64,000 nt of DNA from Methylobacterium sp. E-065 (GTDB lineage: Bacteria; Pseudomonadota; Alphaproteobacteria; Rhizobiales; Beijerinckiaceae): contig NZ_JAKSYD010000026.1 of the NCBI RefSeq assembly GCF_022829605.1, positions 1 through 64,000 of the forward strand. Direction: 5' to 3'. Positions 51,471-60,411 of this stretch are shown in pieces. A program made the translations under genes and the position numbers. Numbering within the stretch: the first letter of the stretch is position 1; every line of letters starts with the position of its first letter. Under the pieces are notes generated by a model. That model was given only the letters and a program-made list of their open reading frames with translations. It was not told the origin of the DNA and ran no database searches.

Positions 51471-52124
51471 TCACGGCCGGGATTTGGAAGATCCGAGGAC
51501 ATTGACCCATAGCACAATGGTCGGCCCGTCCGGGTTGGGATTGCTGAAGCGATGCGGCCGTCTGCTCTCGAACCGGAAGCTGTCTCCTTCCATCAGGTGA
51601 AGCGTTCGCGCCTCGACGACGAGAGTGAGGCGGCCCTCTAGGACGAGGCCGGCCTCCTCGCCTTGATGGCTGAACAACTCGTTGCCCGTGCTGGCGCTGG
51701 GTTTCAGGACCATATGGAACAGGCTCAGGCCCTGCGTTCCGCCGGGCGGCGTCAGCAACTGCTTGGTAATGCCGGCCCGCCAGAGCTGCAGTTCAGGCCG
51801 GTCCTTCCGGAACACCACGATCGGATCCGGATCGGGCTCGTCCAGGGTGGCTTCGAAGAGCCCCCCGATCCCGATCTGCAGGGTGTCCGCGAGAAGCGCC
51901 AGCACACGGAGGGACGGTGAGGACAAGCCCCGCTCGACCTGACTGATAAAGCCGATCGATAACCCGGTGCTGGACGCCACCGCTTCCAGCGAGAGTCCGC
52001 GTGCTCGTCGAAGGTTGCGCAGGCGTTGCCCCACGGCCCTGTCCACGGGTTCTGGGCCCGTCGACCCATCACGGGAAATGCTCACCACCACACCAGCCTG
52101 CCTCTCGTCGTCCCCTTCATGCAC
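51471..52124 (-). CDS. XRE-family regulator with cupin domain
   Basis: 217 residues. The HTH is at about 30-85 (GQRLRNLRRARGLSLEAVAS then STGLSIGFISQVERGLSSPS). A C-terminal cupin_2 domain spans about 135-210 (GNELFSHQGEEAGLVLEGRL, TLHLMEGDSFRFESRRPHRF). This is the PuuR/SutR-type layout, which often controls polyamine or amino-acid use. It is divergent from an amino-acid ABC operon ending in an FAD-dependent amine oxidase and probably regulates it. Confidence 0.9.
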   Translation of the reverse strand: MHEGDDERQAGVVVSISRDGSTGPEPVDRAVGQRLRNLRRARGLSLEAVASSTGLSIGFISQVERGLSSPSLRVLALLADTLQIGIGGLFEATLDEPDPDPIVVFRKDRPELQLWRAGITKQLLTPPGGTQGLSLFHMVLKPSASTGNELFSHQGEEAGLVLEGRLTLVVEARTLHLMEGDSFRFESRRPHRFSNPNPDGPTIVLWVNVLGSSKSRP

Positions 52125-52165
52125 GTGAAAACGTCTTGCGTCGATGACGAAAACATGCGGTATTC

Positions 52166-52179
52166 TTCACTAATGTGAA
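52166..52179. promoter_or_regulatory. Candidate operator in the XRE-cupin/ABC divergent region
   Basis: TTCAC and GTGAA form an inverted repeat with a 4-base spacer (TAAT), with a further GTGAA-like half at about 52125-52131. The location between the divergent promoters suggests a site for the XRE-cupin regulator. Confidence 0.35.
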
Positions 52180-52226
52180 ATCGGGCGCGGCCTTCGCCGT
52201 ACATCCGGGCCACATGCGGGAGCGGC

Positions 52227-53003
52227 ATGATGAGAAGACGGTTGGCAAGACTGTGTCTGGCGTCGACGCTGCTCTTCGGGCTGCTGGGTCAGGGGGGTGG
52301 TGCCCAGCCACTCAAGGTCGGCGCGACGCCCACCGGCCTGCCCTTCACGTTCCTCGACACCAAGACCAACACCATCCAGGGCGTCATGGTCGACCTCGTC
52401 AACGCAGTCGGTAAAGAGGCGGGCTTCACGGTGGCGGTGGAGCCGCTGCAGTTCTCGACGCTGATCCCGGCGCTCACCGCCTCGAAGATCGACATCATCT
52501 CGGCGGCGATGTTTATCACACCTCAGCGCAAGGAGGTCGTAGCCTTCTCGGCGCCGGTCTACAGCTATGGCGAGGGCTTGATCGTCCCGAAGAGCGACAC
52601 CAAGGACTACATCTCCTTCACCGACTTGAAGGGCGAGACCGTCGGGGCCCAGGTCGGCACCGCCTTCGTCGAGCCGCTGAAGAAGTCGGGCCTCTTCGGC
52701 GAGGTGAAGATCTACGACACGATCCCCGACATCATCCGTGACGTCAATTCAGGCCGGTTGAAGGCCGGCTTCGCCGACGCGCCGATCCTGGCCTACTACG
52801 TCAAGCAGGGCGTGTTCCCGGGCGTGCGCCTGGTCGAGACCTTCAAGCCGACCGTCGTCGCCTCGGTGGGTCTCAGCGTGCGCAAGACCGACTCCGCGCT
52901 CCTCGCCAAGATCGACGCGGCGCTCGCCAAGCTCAAGGCCGATGGGACGCTCCAGGCGATCCTCACGAAGTGGGGCCTGCCGCCCTCCGCCGACCGGTCC
53001 TGA
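52227..53003 (+). CDS. Amino-acid ABC transporter, substrate-binding protein
   Basis: 258 residues with a signal peptide (about 1-28, ending GGGAQ). SBP_bac_3 motifs: LKVGATPTGLPFTFLDTKTN, IQGVMVDLVNAVGKEAGFTV, SKIDIISAAMFITPQRKEVV and VGAQVGTAFVEPLKKSG. It binds a polar amino acid or polyamine-like ligand in the periplasm. It is the first gene of a four-gene operon with the permease, the ATPase and an FAD oxidoreductase. Confidence 0.9.
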   Translation: MMRRRLARLCLASTLLFGLLGQGGGAQPLKVGATPTGLPFTFLDTKTNTIQGVMVDLVNAVGKEAGFTVAVEPLQFSTLIPALTASKIDIISAAMFITPQRKEVVAFSAPVYSYGEGLIVPKSDTKDYISFTDLKGETVGAQVGTAFVEPLKKSGLFGEVKIYDTIPDIIRDVNSGRLKAGFADAPILAYYVKQGVFPGVRLVETFKPTVVASVGLSVRKTDSALLAKIDAALAKLKADGTLQAILTKWGLPPSADRS

Positions 53004-53008
53004 GCCTC

Positions 53009-53662
53009 ATGCGCGAGTTCCTGGTCGACGCGCAGGAGTATCTGCCGATCCTGCTCCAGGGCGTGCAGCTCACAGTTCTGATCACCCTCGCCTCGCTGGT
53101 CGTGTCGACGCTCCTGGGCCTCGTCTGGGCGATGCTGCGGGTCTCCGGGATTGCAATCCTCGCAGGCTTCAGCGCGGTCATGATCAACATTCTGCGCGGT
53201 ATCCCGATCATCGTGCAACTGTTCTACCTCTACTTCGTGATGCCCGATTTCGGCCTGTCGCTGACAGCCGTTCAGGCGGCGATCATCGGGCTCGGCATCG
53301 CCTACTCGGCCTACCAGGCCGAGAATTTCCGCGCCGGCATCGAGGCGGTGGATCGCGGGCAGGTCGAGGCGGCGCTGTCGATCGGCATGGGCTGGGGGAT
53401 GACCATGCGGCGGGTGATCCTGCCGCAGGCGATCCGGATCGCGCTGCCGCCCTACGGCAACATCATGATCATGATGCTCAAGGACTCGTCCCAGGCCTCG
53501 ACCATCACGGTCGCGGAACTCGCCCTCCAGGGCAAGCTCATTGCGTCGTCGACCTTCAAGAATACCAGCGTCTACACGATGGTGGCGCTGATGTACCTCG
53601 CACTCAGCCTGCCACTGATCCTGCTGGTTCGGCATTTCGAGGCGAAGGGTCGGCGCCGATGA
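53009..53662 (+). CDS. Amino-acid ABC transporter, permease
   Basis: 217 residues from the ATG at 53009. HisMQ-type motifs: LLQGVQLTVLITLASLVVST, INILRGIPIIVQLFYLYFVM and the EAA loop EAALSIGMGWGMTMRRVILP. It is the only permease in the cluster, so it probably works as a homodimer. Its stop overlaps the ATPase start (ATGA). Confidence 0.92.
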   Translation: MREFLVDAQEYLPILLQGVQLTVLITLASLVVSTLLGLVWAMLRVSGIAILAGFSAVMINILRGIPIIVQLFYLYFVMPDFGLSLTAVQAAIIGLGIAYSAYQAENFRAGIEAVDRGQVEAALSIGMGWGMTMRRVILPQAIRIALPPYGNIMIMMLKDSSQASTITVAELALQGKLIASSTFKNTSVYTMVALMYLALSLPLILLVRHFEAKGRRR

Positions 53663-54390
53663 TCGTCCTGCAGGATGTTCGGAAGCATTACGGCGCCCTG
53701 GAGGTGATCAAGGGCGTCTCGGCCGAAGTCGCAAAGGGCGAAGTGGTGTGCATCATCGGACCGTCGGGCTCCGGCAAGTCGACCCTGCTCCGATGCATCA
53801 ACGGGCTCGAGGCCTATGACGGCGGCGAGATCCACGTCGGCGATCAGAGGGTCGACCGGGATGCGCGGAGTATCAAGGCGATCCGTACTCAGGTTTCCAT
53901 GGTGTTCCAGCGCTTCAACCTGTTCGCCAACCGCACCGCCCTGGAGAACGTCGTCGAGGGGCCGATCTACGTGAAGGGCGAGTCCCGTCCGGAGGCCGAG
54001 GAGCGGGCCGCCGCGCTGCTCGCCCGGGTCGGCCTTTCGGGCAAGGAGTACGCCCGGCCGGACCAGCTCTCCGGCGGTCAGCAGCAGCGGGTCGCCATAG
54101 CGCGGGCGCTCGCCATGCGGCCGGAGGCGATCCTGTTCGACGAGCCGACCTCGGCTCTCGACCCTGAACTCGTCGGCGACGTGCTGCGGGTGATGCGGGG
54201 GCTCGCCGACGAGGGGATGACGATGATCGTCGTGACCCACGAGATCGGCTTCGCCCGGGAGGTGGCCGACAGGGTGCTCTTCCTCGATGGCGGCCGCCTC
54301 GTCGAGCAGGGGCCTGCGGCCGAGGTCCTCAACCGCCCGCAGAACCCCCGCACCCAGGACTTCCTGCAGCGCGTGCTGCATCCCCTGTAG
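53659..54390 (+). CDS. Amino-acid ABC transporter, ATP-binding protein
   Basis: 243 residues. Walker A GPSGSGKST, Q loop FQRFNLFANRTA, signature LSGGQQQRVAIARALAM, Walker B ILFDEPTSALDPE and VTHEIGFARE. A standard GlnQ-type ATPase that powers the preceding permease. Confidence 0.94.
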   Translation: MIVLQDVRKHYGALEVIKGVSAEVAKGEVVCIIGPSGSGKSTLLRCINGLEAYDGGEIHVGDQRVDRDARSIKAIRTQVSMVFQRFNLFANRTALENVVEGPIYVKGESRPEAEERAAALLARVGLSGKEYARPDQLSGGQQQRVAIARALAMRPEAILFDEPTSALDPELVGDVLRVMRGLADEGMTMIVVTHEIGFAREVADRVLFLDGGRLVEQGPAAEVLNRPQNPRTQDFLQRVLHPL

Positions 54391-54398
54391 GAGAGGCT

Positions 54399-55688
54399 GT
54401 GGCTGAACCCTTTCCGCTCGCCCCATCGCTCTGGGCCACCACGGCGGCCCCGGCGCCAGAAACGCCGCCGCTCGCCGAATCCGGGCAGGCCGACGTGGTC
54501 ATTGTCGGCGGCGGCTTCTGTGGCCTGTCCACGGCGCTGCATCTCGCCGAGAGGGGCATCCGCCCAGTCGTGCTGGAGGCGCGCGAGGTCGGCTTCGGTG
54601 GCTCCGGGCGCAACGGCGGGCAGGTCATCCCGGGGCTTAAATATGATCCTGCCGACCTCGTCGCCCGCTTCGGGCACGAGCGCGGCGAACGGCTCGCCCG
54701 GTTCGCTGGTGGCACCGCCGATACGGTCTTCGATCTCATCGCCCGGCACGAGATGGACGTGCCGCACCGGCGCGAGGGCTGGATCCAGGGCGCCCACACT
54801 GAGGCCGGTCTAGAGGAGGTCGCGCGGCGGGCACACCAATGGGCCGACCTCGGCGCCCCGGCGCGCGTTCTCGACAAGGCCGAGACCGACCGGCTGCTCG
54901 GCACGGAACGCTATCTCGGCGGCTGGTTCGACGGCCGAGGCGGCGCGGTCCAGCCGCTGAGCTATGCCCGCGGCCTCGCCCGAGCCGCCCTCAAGGCCGG
55001 GGCCGCAATTTACGGCGGATCACCTGTGACCGCCCTCGATCGCACGGGATCGGGCTGGATCGTCACCACCGCGCAGGGCGCCCGCCTCACCACCGAGCGC
55101 GTCGTCCTCTGTACCAACGGCTACACCGGCGGGCTCTGGCCCGGCCTCGCCCAAACGGTGATCGCGGCAAACTCCTTCCAGGTCGCCACGGTGCCGCTCT
55201 CCGACAACCTTCGCCGCTCGATCCTGCGCGAGGGGCAGGTCTCCTCGGACACGCGCAAGCTGCTGCTCTACTTCCGCCTCGACCACACCGGTCGGCTGCT
55301 GATGGGCGGCCGCGGCCCATTCCGGGAGCCGCACGGCCCGCAGGACTGGGCGCATCTGGAACGGATCGTCACCAAGCTCTTTCCGCAGCTCGACGGCGTT
55401 GCCTTCGACCACCGCTGGTGCGGCCGCGTGGCGATCACCCGGGATTACCTGCCGCATCTTCACGATGCGGCGCCCGGCCTGCTCATCGACATCGGCTGCC
55501 AGGGCCGGGGCGTGGGCCTTCAATCGGCGATGGGTCGGGTGATCGCTGAGTACCTCGCGACTGGCGATGCCGACAGCCTCCCCCTATCACCGACGCCCAT
55601 CGCGCCGCTGCCATTCCATGCGCTGCACCGCCTGTACGTTTCCGCGATCATCGCTTGGTATCGTTTGAGCGATGGCGGGATTCGCTGA
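54399..55688 (+). CDS. FAD-dependent amine/amino-acid oxidoreductase (DAO family, PuuB-like)
   Basis: 429 residues starting at a GTG nine bases after the ATPase stop. The dinucleotide-binding motif is ADVVIVGGGFCGLSTALHLA at about 31-50. FGGSGRNGGQVIPGLKYDP is the typical second FAD motif of gamma-glutamylputrescine oxidase and sarcosine oxidase-like enzymes. WCGRVAITRDYLPHLHDAAP and CQGRGVGLQSAMGRVIAEYL match the C-terminal FAD-contacting region. It likely oxidises the imported amine or amino acid to an imine or aldehyde with release of hydrogen peroxide. Confidence 0.9.
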   Translation: MAEPFPLAPSLWATTAAPAPETPPLAESGQADVVIVGGGFCGLSTALHLAERGIRPVVLEAREVGFGGSGRNGGQVIPGLKYDPADLVARFGHERGERLARFAGGTADTVFDLIARHEMDVPHRREGWIQGAHTEAGLEEVARRAHQWADLGAPARVLDKAETDRLLGTERYLGGWFDGRGGAVQPLSYARGLARAALKAGAAIYGGSPVTALDRTGSGWIVTTAQGARLTTERVVLCTNGYTGGLWPGLAQTVIAANSFQVATVPLSDNLRRSILREGQVSSDTRKLLLYFRLDHTGRLLMGGRGPFREPHGPQDWAHLERIVTKLFPQLDGVAFDHRWCGRVAITRDYLPHLHDAAPGLLIDIGCQGRGVGLQSAMGRVIAEYLATGDADSLPLSPTPIAPLPFHALHRLYVSAIIAWYRLSDGGIR

Positions 55689-55875
55689 GGGATCGCTCTG
55701 TCTCGAGATCGCTTCTGGCATGGATGCCAGGGGCGCCGTTGCCGGACCGCCGCCGAACTCATTTTGACGGTGAGAATGGACGCACAGCAGACGACTGAAG
55801 TTGGCCGAGGCTGTGTGAAAACGCGCTCCCCGCGCGGCTCGTGGTGAGCGCGACGACAAACCTCACGAGCGGACT

Positions 55876-56199
55876 ATGATGACGGCGCCCCGCCTTTTGT
55901 CCCAAACCGAGTTCTCAGCCTGCTTCACCGCTCCGATGCGGAACGTGACCGCAACCGCTGAAGCAGTCGTCGATGTCTGGTCGTACGCCGAATCGATCGC
56001 CCTGCCGCTGGGACGTATCACGGAGCTTCTCGACGTCACCGACGTCTATCGCGATGCAGACGAGCGGTTCGATCAAGTGCTGATCGGTACGAACGTCCAC
56101 AACCTCATACTTGTCATCATCGTGGATATCTCGCGCTGCATCGTGCACGGGCATTATTGTCTTGATTTGGCAAACGCGTACGGCATGGCTCGAACCTGA
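55876..56199 (+). CDS. Hypothetical protein, 107 aa
   Basis: Begins MMTAPRLLSQTEFSACFTAP and includes MRNVTATAEAVVDVWSYAES, VTDVYRDADERFDQVLIGTN and VHNLILVIIVDISRCIVHGH. A helical N-terminus followed by hydrophobic strands and the YRD-x-x-x-RFD-x-VLI pattern recurs in a family of Methylobacterium proteins of unknown role. No signal peptide or membrane helix. Confidence 0.6.
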   Translation: MMTAPRLLSQTEFSACFTAPMRNVTATAEAVVDVWSYAESIALPLGRITELLDVTDVYRDADERFDQVLIGTNVHNLILVIIVDISRCIVHGHYCLDLANAYGMART

Positions 56200-56454
56200 A
56201 GGCTGAGCATTGGCTGAGTTCAGCATATTGCACAGCCAGCAGGCCTGCCGCTCCGGACCGACGCCAGCCGTTCCGGAAGCCAACTATGCTTCCCCGAAGC
56301 TGTCACTTATGGGCCATCCGGCTGCTTCGGCTGAGGGTGCGAAGCAAACGTCACCTCAGAATCGGGATGCAGACGTTGCAAGCGCGCCAGAACGGTCCAG
56401 TGCAGATGCTTCTAAATTGGAACTCGAGCGCCGCGCAGGACGGAGTTCCGCCTC

Positions 56455-57078
56455 CTACGGAAGGCCATTCGCACCGTGTGCCCGGTAGCCGGGGCGCGCA
56501 ATGAGGCGCTCGTGATAGGCCGTGATGGCAGGATAACCCGGACGGTCCATCGGCGTCATTCGCCAGCGGTTCACCGATAGGCCGAGGACGACGTCGGCGA
56601 GCGTGAAAGTCGCTCCAGTCGCATAAGCCCCTGTAAAGGTGAGGCGTCGATCCAGGATGCCCATCGTCCTGTTCCAAGCATTAACGCTGGCTGTGATCAC
56701 GTCGGGGTCGGAGTACGCCGGGTCACGGCGGACAAGGCCGAGAAAGGCAACACGCCAGGACGCATTCAACTCCGTCGCCTGCCAGTCCATCCATTGCTCA
56801 ACGAGAGCGCGTTTACGCGGATCGGCAGGGAGGAGATCGGTCCGGGCAGCCACTGTAGCAACGTAGCGGCAGATCGTATTCGACTCCCACAACACGCCTG
56901 TCTCATCCGCGATCACAGGGACGAGGCCGTTCGGGTTCAAAGCTAGAAATTCAAGCGTGTCGGTTGGTTCGAAGCCGCTGCCGTAATCCTGCCGATCATA
57001 GTCCAACTGGATCTCGGCGCAGGTCCAGAGGACCTTCCGTACGTTGATCGAACTGGCCTTGCCGAGAATGCGGATCAT
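56455..57078 (-). CDS. Glutathione S-transferase
   Basis: 207 residues. The N-terminal thioredoxin-like domain holds KASSINVRKVLWTCAEIQLD with the active-site Ser region, NPNGLVPVIADETGVLWESN, and the cis-Pro/SNAI-like ESNTICRYVA. The C-terminal all-alpha domain begins at about 85 (KRALVEQWMDWQATELNASW). It conjugates glutathione to electrophiles or acts as a peroxidase in the cytoplasm. It resembles the GSTs common in Rhizobiales. Monocistronic. Confidence 0.9.
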   Translation of the reverse strand: MIRILGKASSINVRKVLWTCAEIQLDYDRQDYGSGFEPTDTLEFLALNPNGLVPVIADETGVLWESNTICRYVATVAARTDLLPADPRKRALVEQWMDWQATELNASWRVAFLGLVRRDPAYSDPDVITASVNAWNRTMGILDRRLTFTGAYATGATFTLADVVLGLSVNRWRMTPMDRPGYPAITAYHERLIARPGYRAHGANGLP

Positions 57079-57899
57079 GGAAGGGTTTGAGCCACTTCTG
57101 AAATAATGGCGACACGCCCATGAAGGGCATGGTCGGAGCTTTCATCCGTGGGGTTAAACCAGACCTTTCGCGGGTGCTCAAAGCGTATCTGGCGGAATTC
57201 CGATGGGGGTCGTAAGCGGCCGCAGCAGCTTTGTCCGCGTCGATGCATGCGTTGTCCCAAAGCGGACGGACCGAAATCCACCCCAACTCGGCCGGTCAGA
57301 GGCGGCGGTCGATGCGGCTGGGATTGGCCGTAAGCAGAATAAATGCTTTGAAGTGAACCGTCCGCCAAACCAGCCGGATTTATCTACAGTCGATTGTCGC
57401 GCTCGTCAGACTTTGGCCGCATTAAGATGAATACATATGATATATGCTCTCTTACGATCATGCTTGAGAATTGTATATTAACGTTGACAGCCATGTTTTC
57501 AAAGGTTATTACGAGAAATTTTTCAAATATAGGTCAATATTGTGGATTTCTTGAAATTATTAAATCAAATAAATAGATTATCATTGAAGGCTATGTCTCT
57601 TAACGATCAGAAATCGAGGACAGAAACGTGTCGCAATCTTATAAAAACTCATATTCCAGGAGTTGTAGTAAAAAATATATTGTACAGCGAAAACATCTGA
57701 GATACTCGAAGACAATAAACTATTAAACATTCATCTCGGTGGGTTGGTCTGTCTACGCAACTTTCCGTTGCCCTTTTTGAAAATGAGGCAACCTAAAACC
57801 GGCAAAACGAGGTCGATCCCCCTTCACAGCGCCGTGAATATGGCTAAGGTTAGATCAGGACGCGGCCACTTATGGGCCTGGTCTGTAGAGGGTGAGTTG
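57079..57899. other. 820-bp AT-rich gap with no supported gene
   Basis: From about 57420 to 57740 the sequence is markedly AT-rich (runs such as GAAATTTTTC) compared with the rest of the window. No open frame looks protein-like. It separates ordinary metabolic genes from the protease/Srf-like cluster and may be the trace of a transferred segment boundary. The promoter of the gene at 57900 lies here. Confidence 0.45.
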
Positions 57900-58286
57900 A
57901 TGCCAGGGCGTTTCTTGAAGTCAGCGGGCGCAGCTGGCGCGATCATCGCACTAGGACTGGCTTCGACGCCTTCTCAGGCGCAAAGCGCGGGCGCCTTATT
58001 TGGCGGCTTAGCTGGAGGTGTCCTCGGCGGCGTCATCGCCGGCTCGATTGCCGCGCAGGCGGCGCGCGAGCGCCCCGTCGTCGTTTATGCTGCGCCGCGC
58101 CGTACCGTCCGTGTCATTCATGAAGTGCGTCGCGTGCCGGCTCCTCGGCGGAAGGTTGTTCGTGCGAACCGTCAGCCCATGCAGCCCGCTGCCGGCCCGA
58201 CGGGGACGCAGGTCGTGAACGCATCCGCCGATCCCTTCGCCTCGCCGCGGGGCAATGCCACGACCTCGGTCAATCAAACGCGTTGA
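57900..58286 (+). CDS. Small exported glycine-zipper protein
   Basis: 128 residues from the ATG at 57900, preceded by GAGGGTGAG. The signal peptide is MPGRFLKSAGAAGAIIALGL, cleaved after SQA. A glycine-zipper segment follows (AGALFGGLAGGVLGGVIAGS), then a very basic region (APRRTVRVIHEVRRVPAPRR) and a polar tail. It should insert in or bind an envelope membrane. It is 35 bases upstream of the exported protease gene and in the same direction. Confidence 0.65.
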   Translation: MPGRFLKSAGAAGAIIALGLASTPSQAQSAGALFGGLAGGVLGGVIAGSIAAQAARERPVVVYAAPRRTVRVIHEVRRVPAPRRKVVRANRQPMQPAAGPTGTQVVNASADPFASPRGNATTSVNQTR

Positions 58287-58321
58287 GAACAGCTTCCAAG
58301 ACGCACGCCGGATCGACGCGC

Positions 58322-59503
58322 ATGTCTCGCATAAAGGTTGCCATCGCTGTTCTGGCAGTCGCCAGCGGCGTGGCTCACCCCGCCGCGGCCTCGCCCGCGC
58401 CACCGAAGCTCACGGTCGACAAAAGCTTCGGCAAGGTCGCGGGCTGGTCCATCGGCTACAGCGAGAGCCTCGGCGGCTGCCTTGCTGCGGCGAGTTACGG
58501 CGATGGGACGACGCTGTGGTTCGGCTTCAACGGCGCCCGCGGCGCGTCGTACTTGGCCCTCACCAACGCCAAGTGGCGCTCGCTGGAGGTCGGCGGACAA
58601 TACGAGCTGCAGATGATTGCGGGCCGCCAGAAGTGGCAGGGGACATTCACAGGGGTCGAGCGCGGGGACGCGCGCGGGCTATACCAGTCGGGGCTGAAGG
58701 AACGCTTCGTCGCTGACCTTTCAGCGTCCGGCAGCATCAACGTAATTTTCCAGGGGCGGCAGATCGCCGTCCTCTCCCTAGTCGGATCCACAGAGGCTTT
58801 TGACGCCGTCATCGGCTGCCAGAAGGACGTGACGACGGCGGCCGCAAAGGCAGAGCCCGCGCCTGATGACCCGCGCAAGCGCGAAGCCGGCATGACCAGC
58901 ACCGGAACCGGTTTCTACGTGTCGGAACGCGGGCATCTGTTGACCAACAATCATGTCGTCGAGTCGTGCACGGATATTTCTGTCCAGCAGCCAGGCCATA
59001 CCGCCCTGCGGGCCCGTCTCGTGGCCCGGGACGCCGCAAATGACCTAGCGGTGCTGACCACCGATTTTCCCCAGAAAGCGGTACCGCCGCTCTCGATCCG
59101 GGCGCGGCTCGGCGAGAACGTCTATGTCTACGGCTATCCCCAGAGCAATGTCCTGGCTTCGACCGGAAATTTCACCATCGGCAGTGTGACGGCAACGGCG
59201 GGTTCGGGCGACGACACCCGCAAGATCCAGATCTCGGCGCCGGTCCAGCAGGGCAATAGCGGCGGCCCCGCCCTTGATCAGTTCGGCAACGTGATCGGGG
59301 TGGTGCAATCCAAGCAGGTCGCGTTCGCCTCCGGCGACGTGCCGCAGAACGTCAACTTCGCCATCAAGTCGACGATCGTCCTCAACTTCCTTGAGGCGAA
59401 CGGCGTCGAGGCGCCGATCAACGTGCGCACGACGGACCCGATGGACGGCGCAGCCATCGCCGAGAAGGCTCGCGACTTCACGGTTCAGATCACCTGTCGT
59501 TGA
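58322..59503 (+). CDS. Exported trypsin-like serine protease with N-terminal extra domain
   Basis: 393 residues from the ATG at 58322. Signal peptide 1-24 (MSRIKVAIAVLAVASGVAHP, ending AAAS). An N-terminal domain of about 140 residues (GWSIGYSESLGGCLAAASYG, QKWQGTFTGVERGDARGLYQ) precedes the protease. The triad is His211 (LLTNNHVVESC), Asp241 (ANDLAVLTTDF), Ser313 (QQGNSGGPALD), the HtrA/trypsin_2 pattern without a PDZ domain. It should act in the periplasm. It heads a same-strand group with a Sel1 protein and two membrane proteins, one also carrying a protease domain. Confidence 0.88.
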   Translation: MSRIKVAIAVLAVASGVAHPAAASPAPPKLTVDKSFGKVAGWSIGYSESLGGCLAAASYGDGTTLWFGFNGARGASYLALTNAKWRSLEVGGQYELQMIAGRQKWQGTFTGVERGDARGLYQSGLKERFVADLSASGSINVIFQGRQIAVLSLVGSTEAFDAVIGCQKDVTTAAAKAEPAPDDPRKREAGMTSTGTGFYVSERGHLLTNNHVVESCTDISVQQPGHTALRARLVARDAANDLAVLTTDFPQKAVPPLSIRARLGENVYVYGYPQSNVLASTGNFTIGSVTATAGSGDDTRKIQISAPVQQGNSGGPALDQFGNVIGVVQSKQVAFASGDVPQNVNFAIKSTIVLNFLEANGVEAPINVRTTDPMDGAAIAEKARDFTVQITCR

Positions 59504-59733
59504 GGCTGGATCGGTCGGAACAGGGCTCCAATCCGGCAGCCGACCACTTTGGCGGCATCGCGCCGCGATCGGGATCCCCGGTCCGCATGTGGCTGCCCTG
59601 CCACGGCCTGCAACAATCACCTTGTGTTTTCGCACACAATCTCAACGGGCACTGTTAATCACTTCAGATTGTAGGCGCGTTAACCTGCGGACGTGTAAGT
59701 GGAACGTGGCAATCGTTTTCGAGAGACACTCTG

Positions 59734-60384
59734 GTGCTGACCGTGAGAAGTTCTAGCGAAAACAGGCTGAGCTCCGCGGTAGGTATTGGGCTCCTTGTGC
59801 TGGCCGGTTTTATCGTCTGTGACGCGTCCTCTGCGCACGACGATGATCCGGGCGGTGGGGCTGTTCAGTCTTGCGACCGTCTCGCGAGCGCTCCGTGGGA
59901 TCCGGATGCCCCCGATGCGCAGCGGACCGTCAATTTCCGGGATCTACGCGCCGGCGCGGCCGTAACGGCATGCCGGGCTGCGGTGGCCGAGGCCCCGCGG
60001 CTGCGGCGGCTGTATTTCCAGCTCGGCCGCGCCTACGACCGACAGGGCGCGAACCACGATGCCTTCGAGGCCTATCGGCGCGCGTCCGAACTGGGCAGCG
60101 GCGCGGCCAAGGTCAATATCGGCATTCTCTACCAGCAGGGGCGCAGGTTCGAGAAGAGCGACGCCAAGGCGCGCGCTTGGTTCCGCGACGCGGCCGAGAC
60201 GGGCATTCCGGAAGGGATGTACTGCTACGCGGTCGCCCTCGACAACGGGATTGGCGGTTCTCCCGACGCCGCGGCGGCCAGGGCCTGGTACGTGAAGGCC
60301 GCCGAGCGCGGCACCGCGAAGGCGCGCGACGCGCTCGTGCGCCTCGAACTCGACGGCACCGGCACGGGGGTGCGCTGTGATTAG
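59734..60384 (+). CDS. Sel1-repeat (TPR-like) envelope protein
   Basis: 216 residues starting at a GTG. An N-terminal hydrophobic segment (about 13-31; LSSAVGIGLLVLAGFIVCDA) is a signal peptide or anchor. A conserved CDRLASAPWDPDAPD segment follows, then TPR/Sel1 repeats: RLYFQLGRAYDRQGANHDAF, AAKVNIGILYQQGRRFEKSD and MYCYAVALDNGIGGSPDAAA. Such repeats form a protein-interaction solenoid, here in the periplasm. The CDRLA-x-x-PxD opening is common in caspase- or protease-linked Sel1 proteins of alphaproteobacteria. A partner role for the neighbouring proteases is inferred. Confidence 0.8.
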   Translation: MLTVRSSSENRLSSAVGIGLLVLAGFIVCDASSAHDDDPGGGAVQSCDRLASAPWDPDAPDAQRTVNFRDLRAGAAVTACRAAVAEAPRLRRLYFQLGRAYDRQGANHDAFEAYRRASELGSGAAKVNIGILYQQGRRFEKSDAKARAWFRDAAETGIPEGMYCYAVALDNGIGGSPDAAAARAWYVKAAERGTAKARDALVRLELDGTGTGVRCD

Positions 60385-60411
60385 TCGGCGGCCGCGGGTG
60401 GCGCGCGCGGT

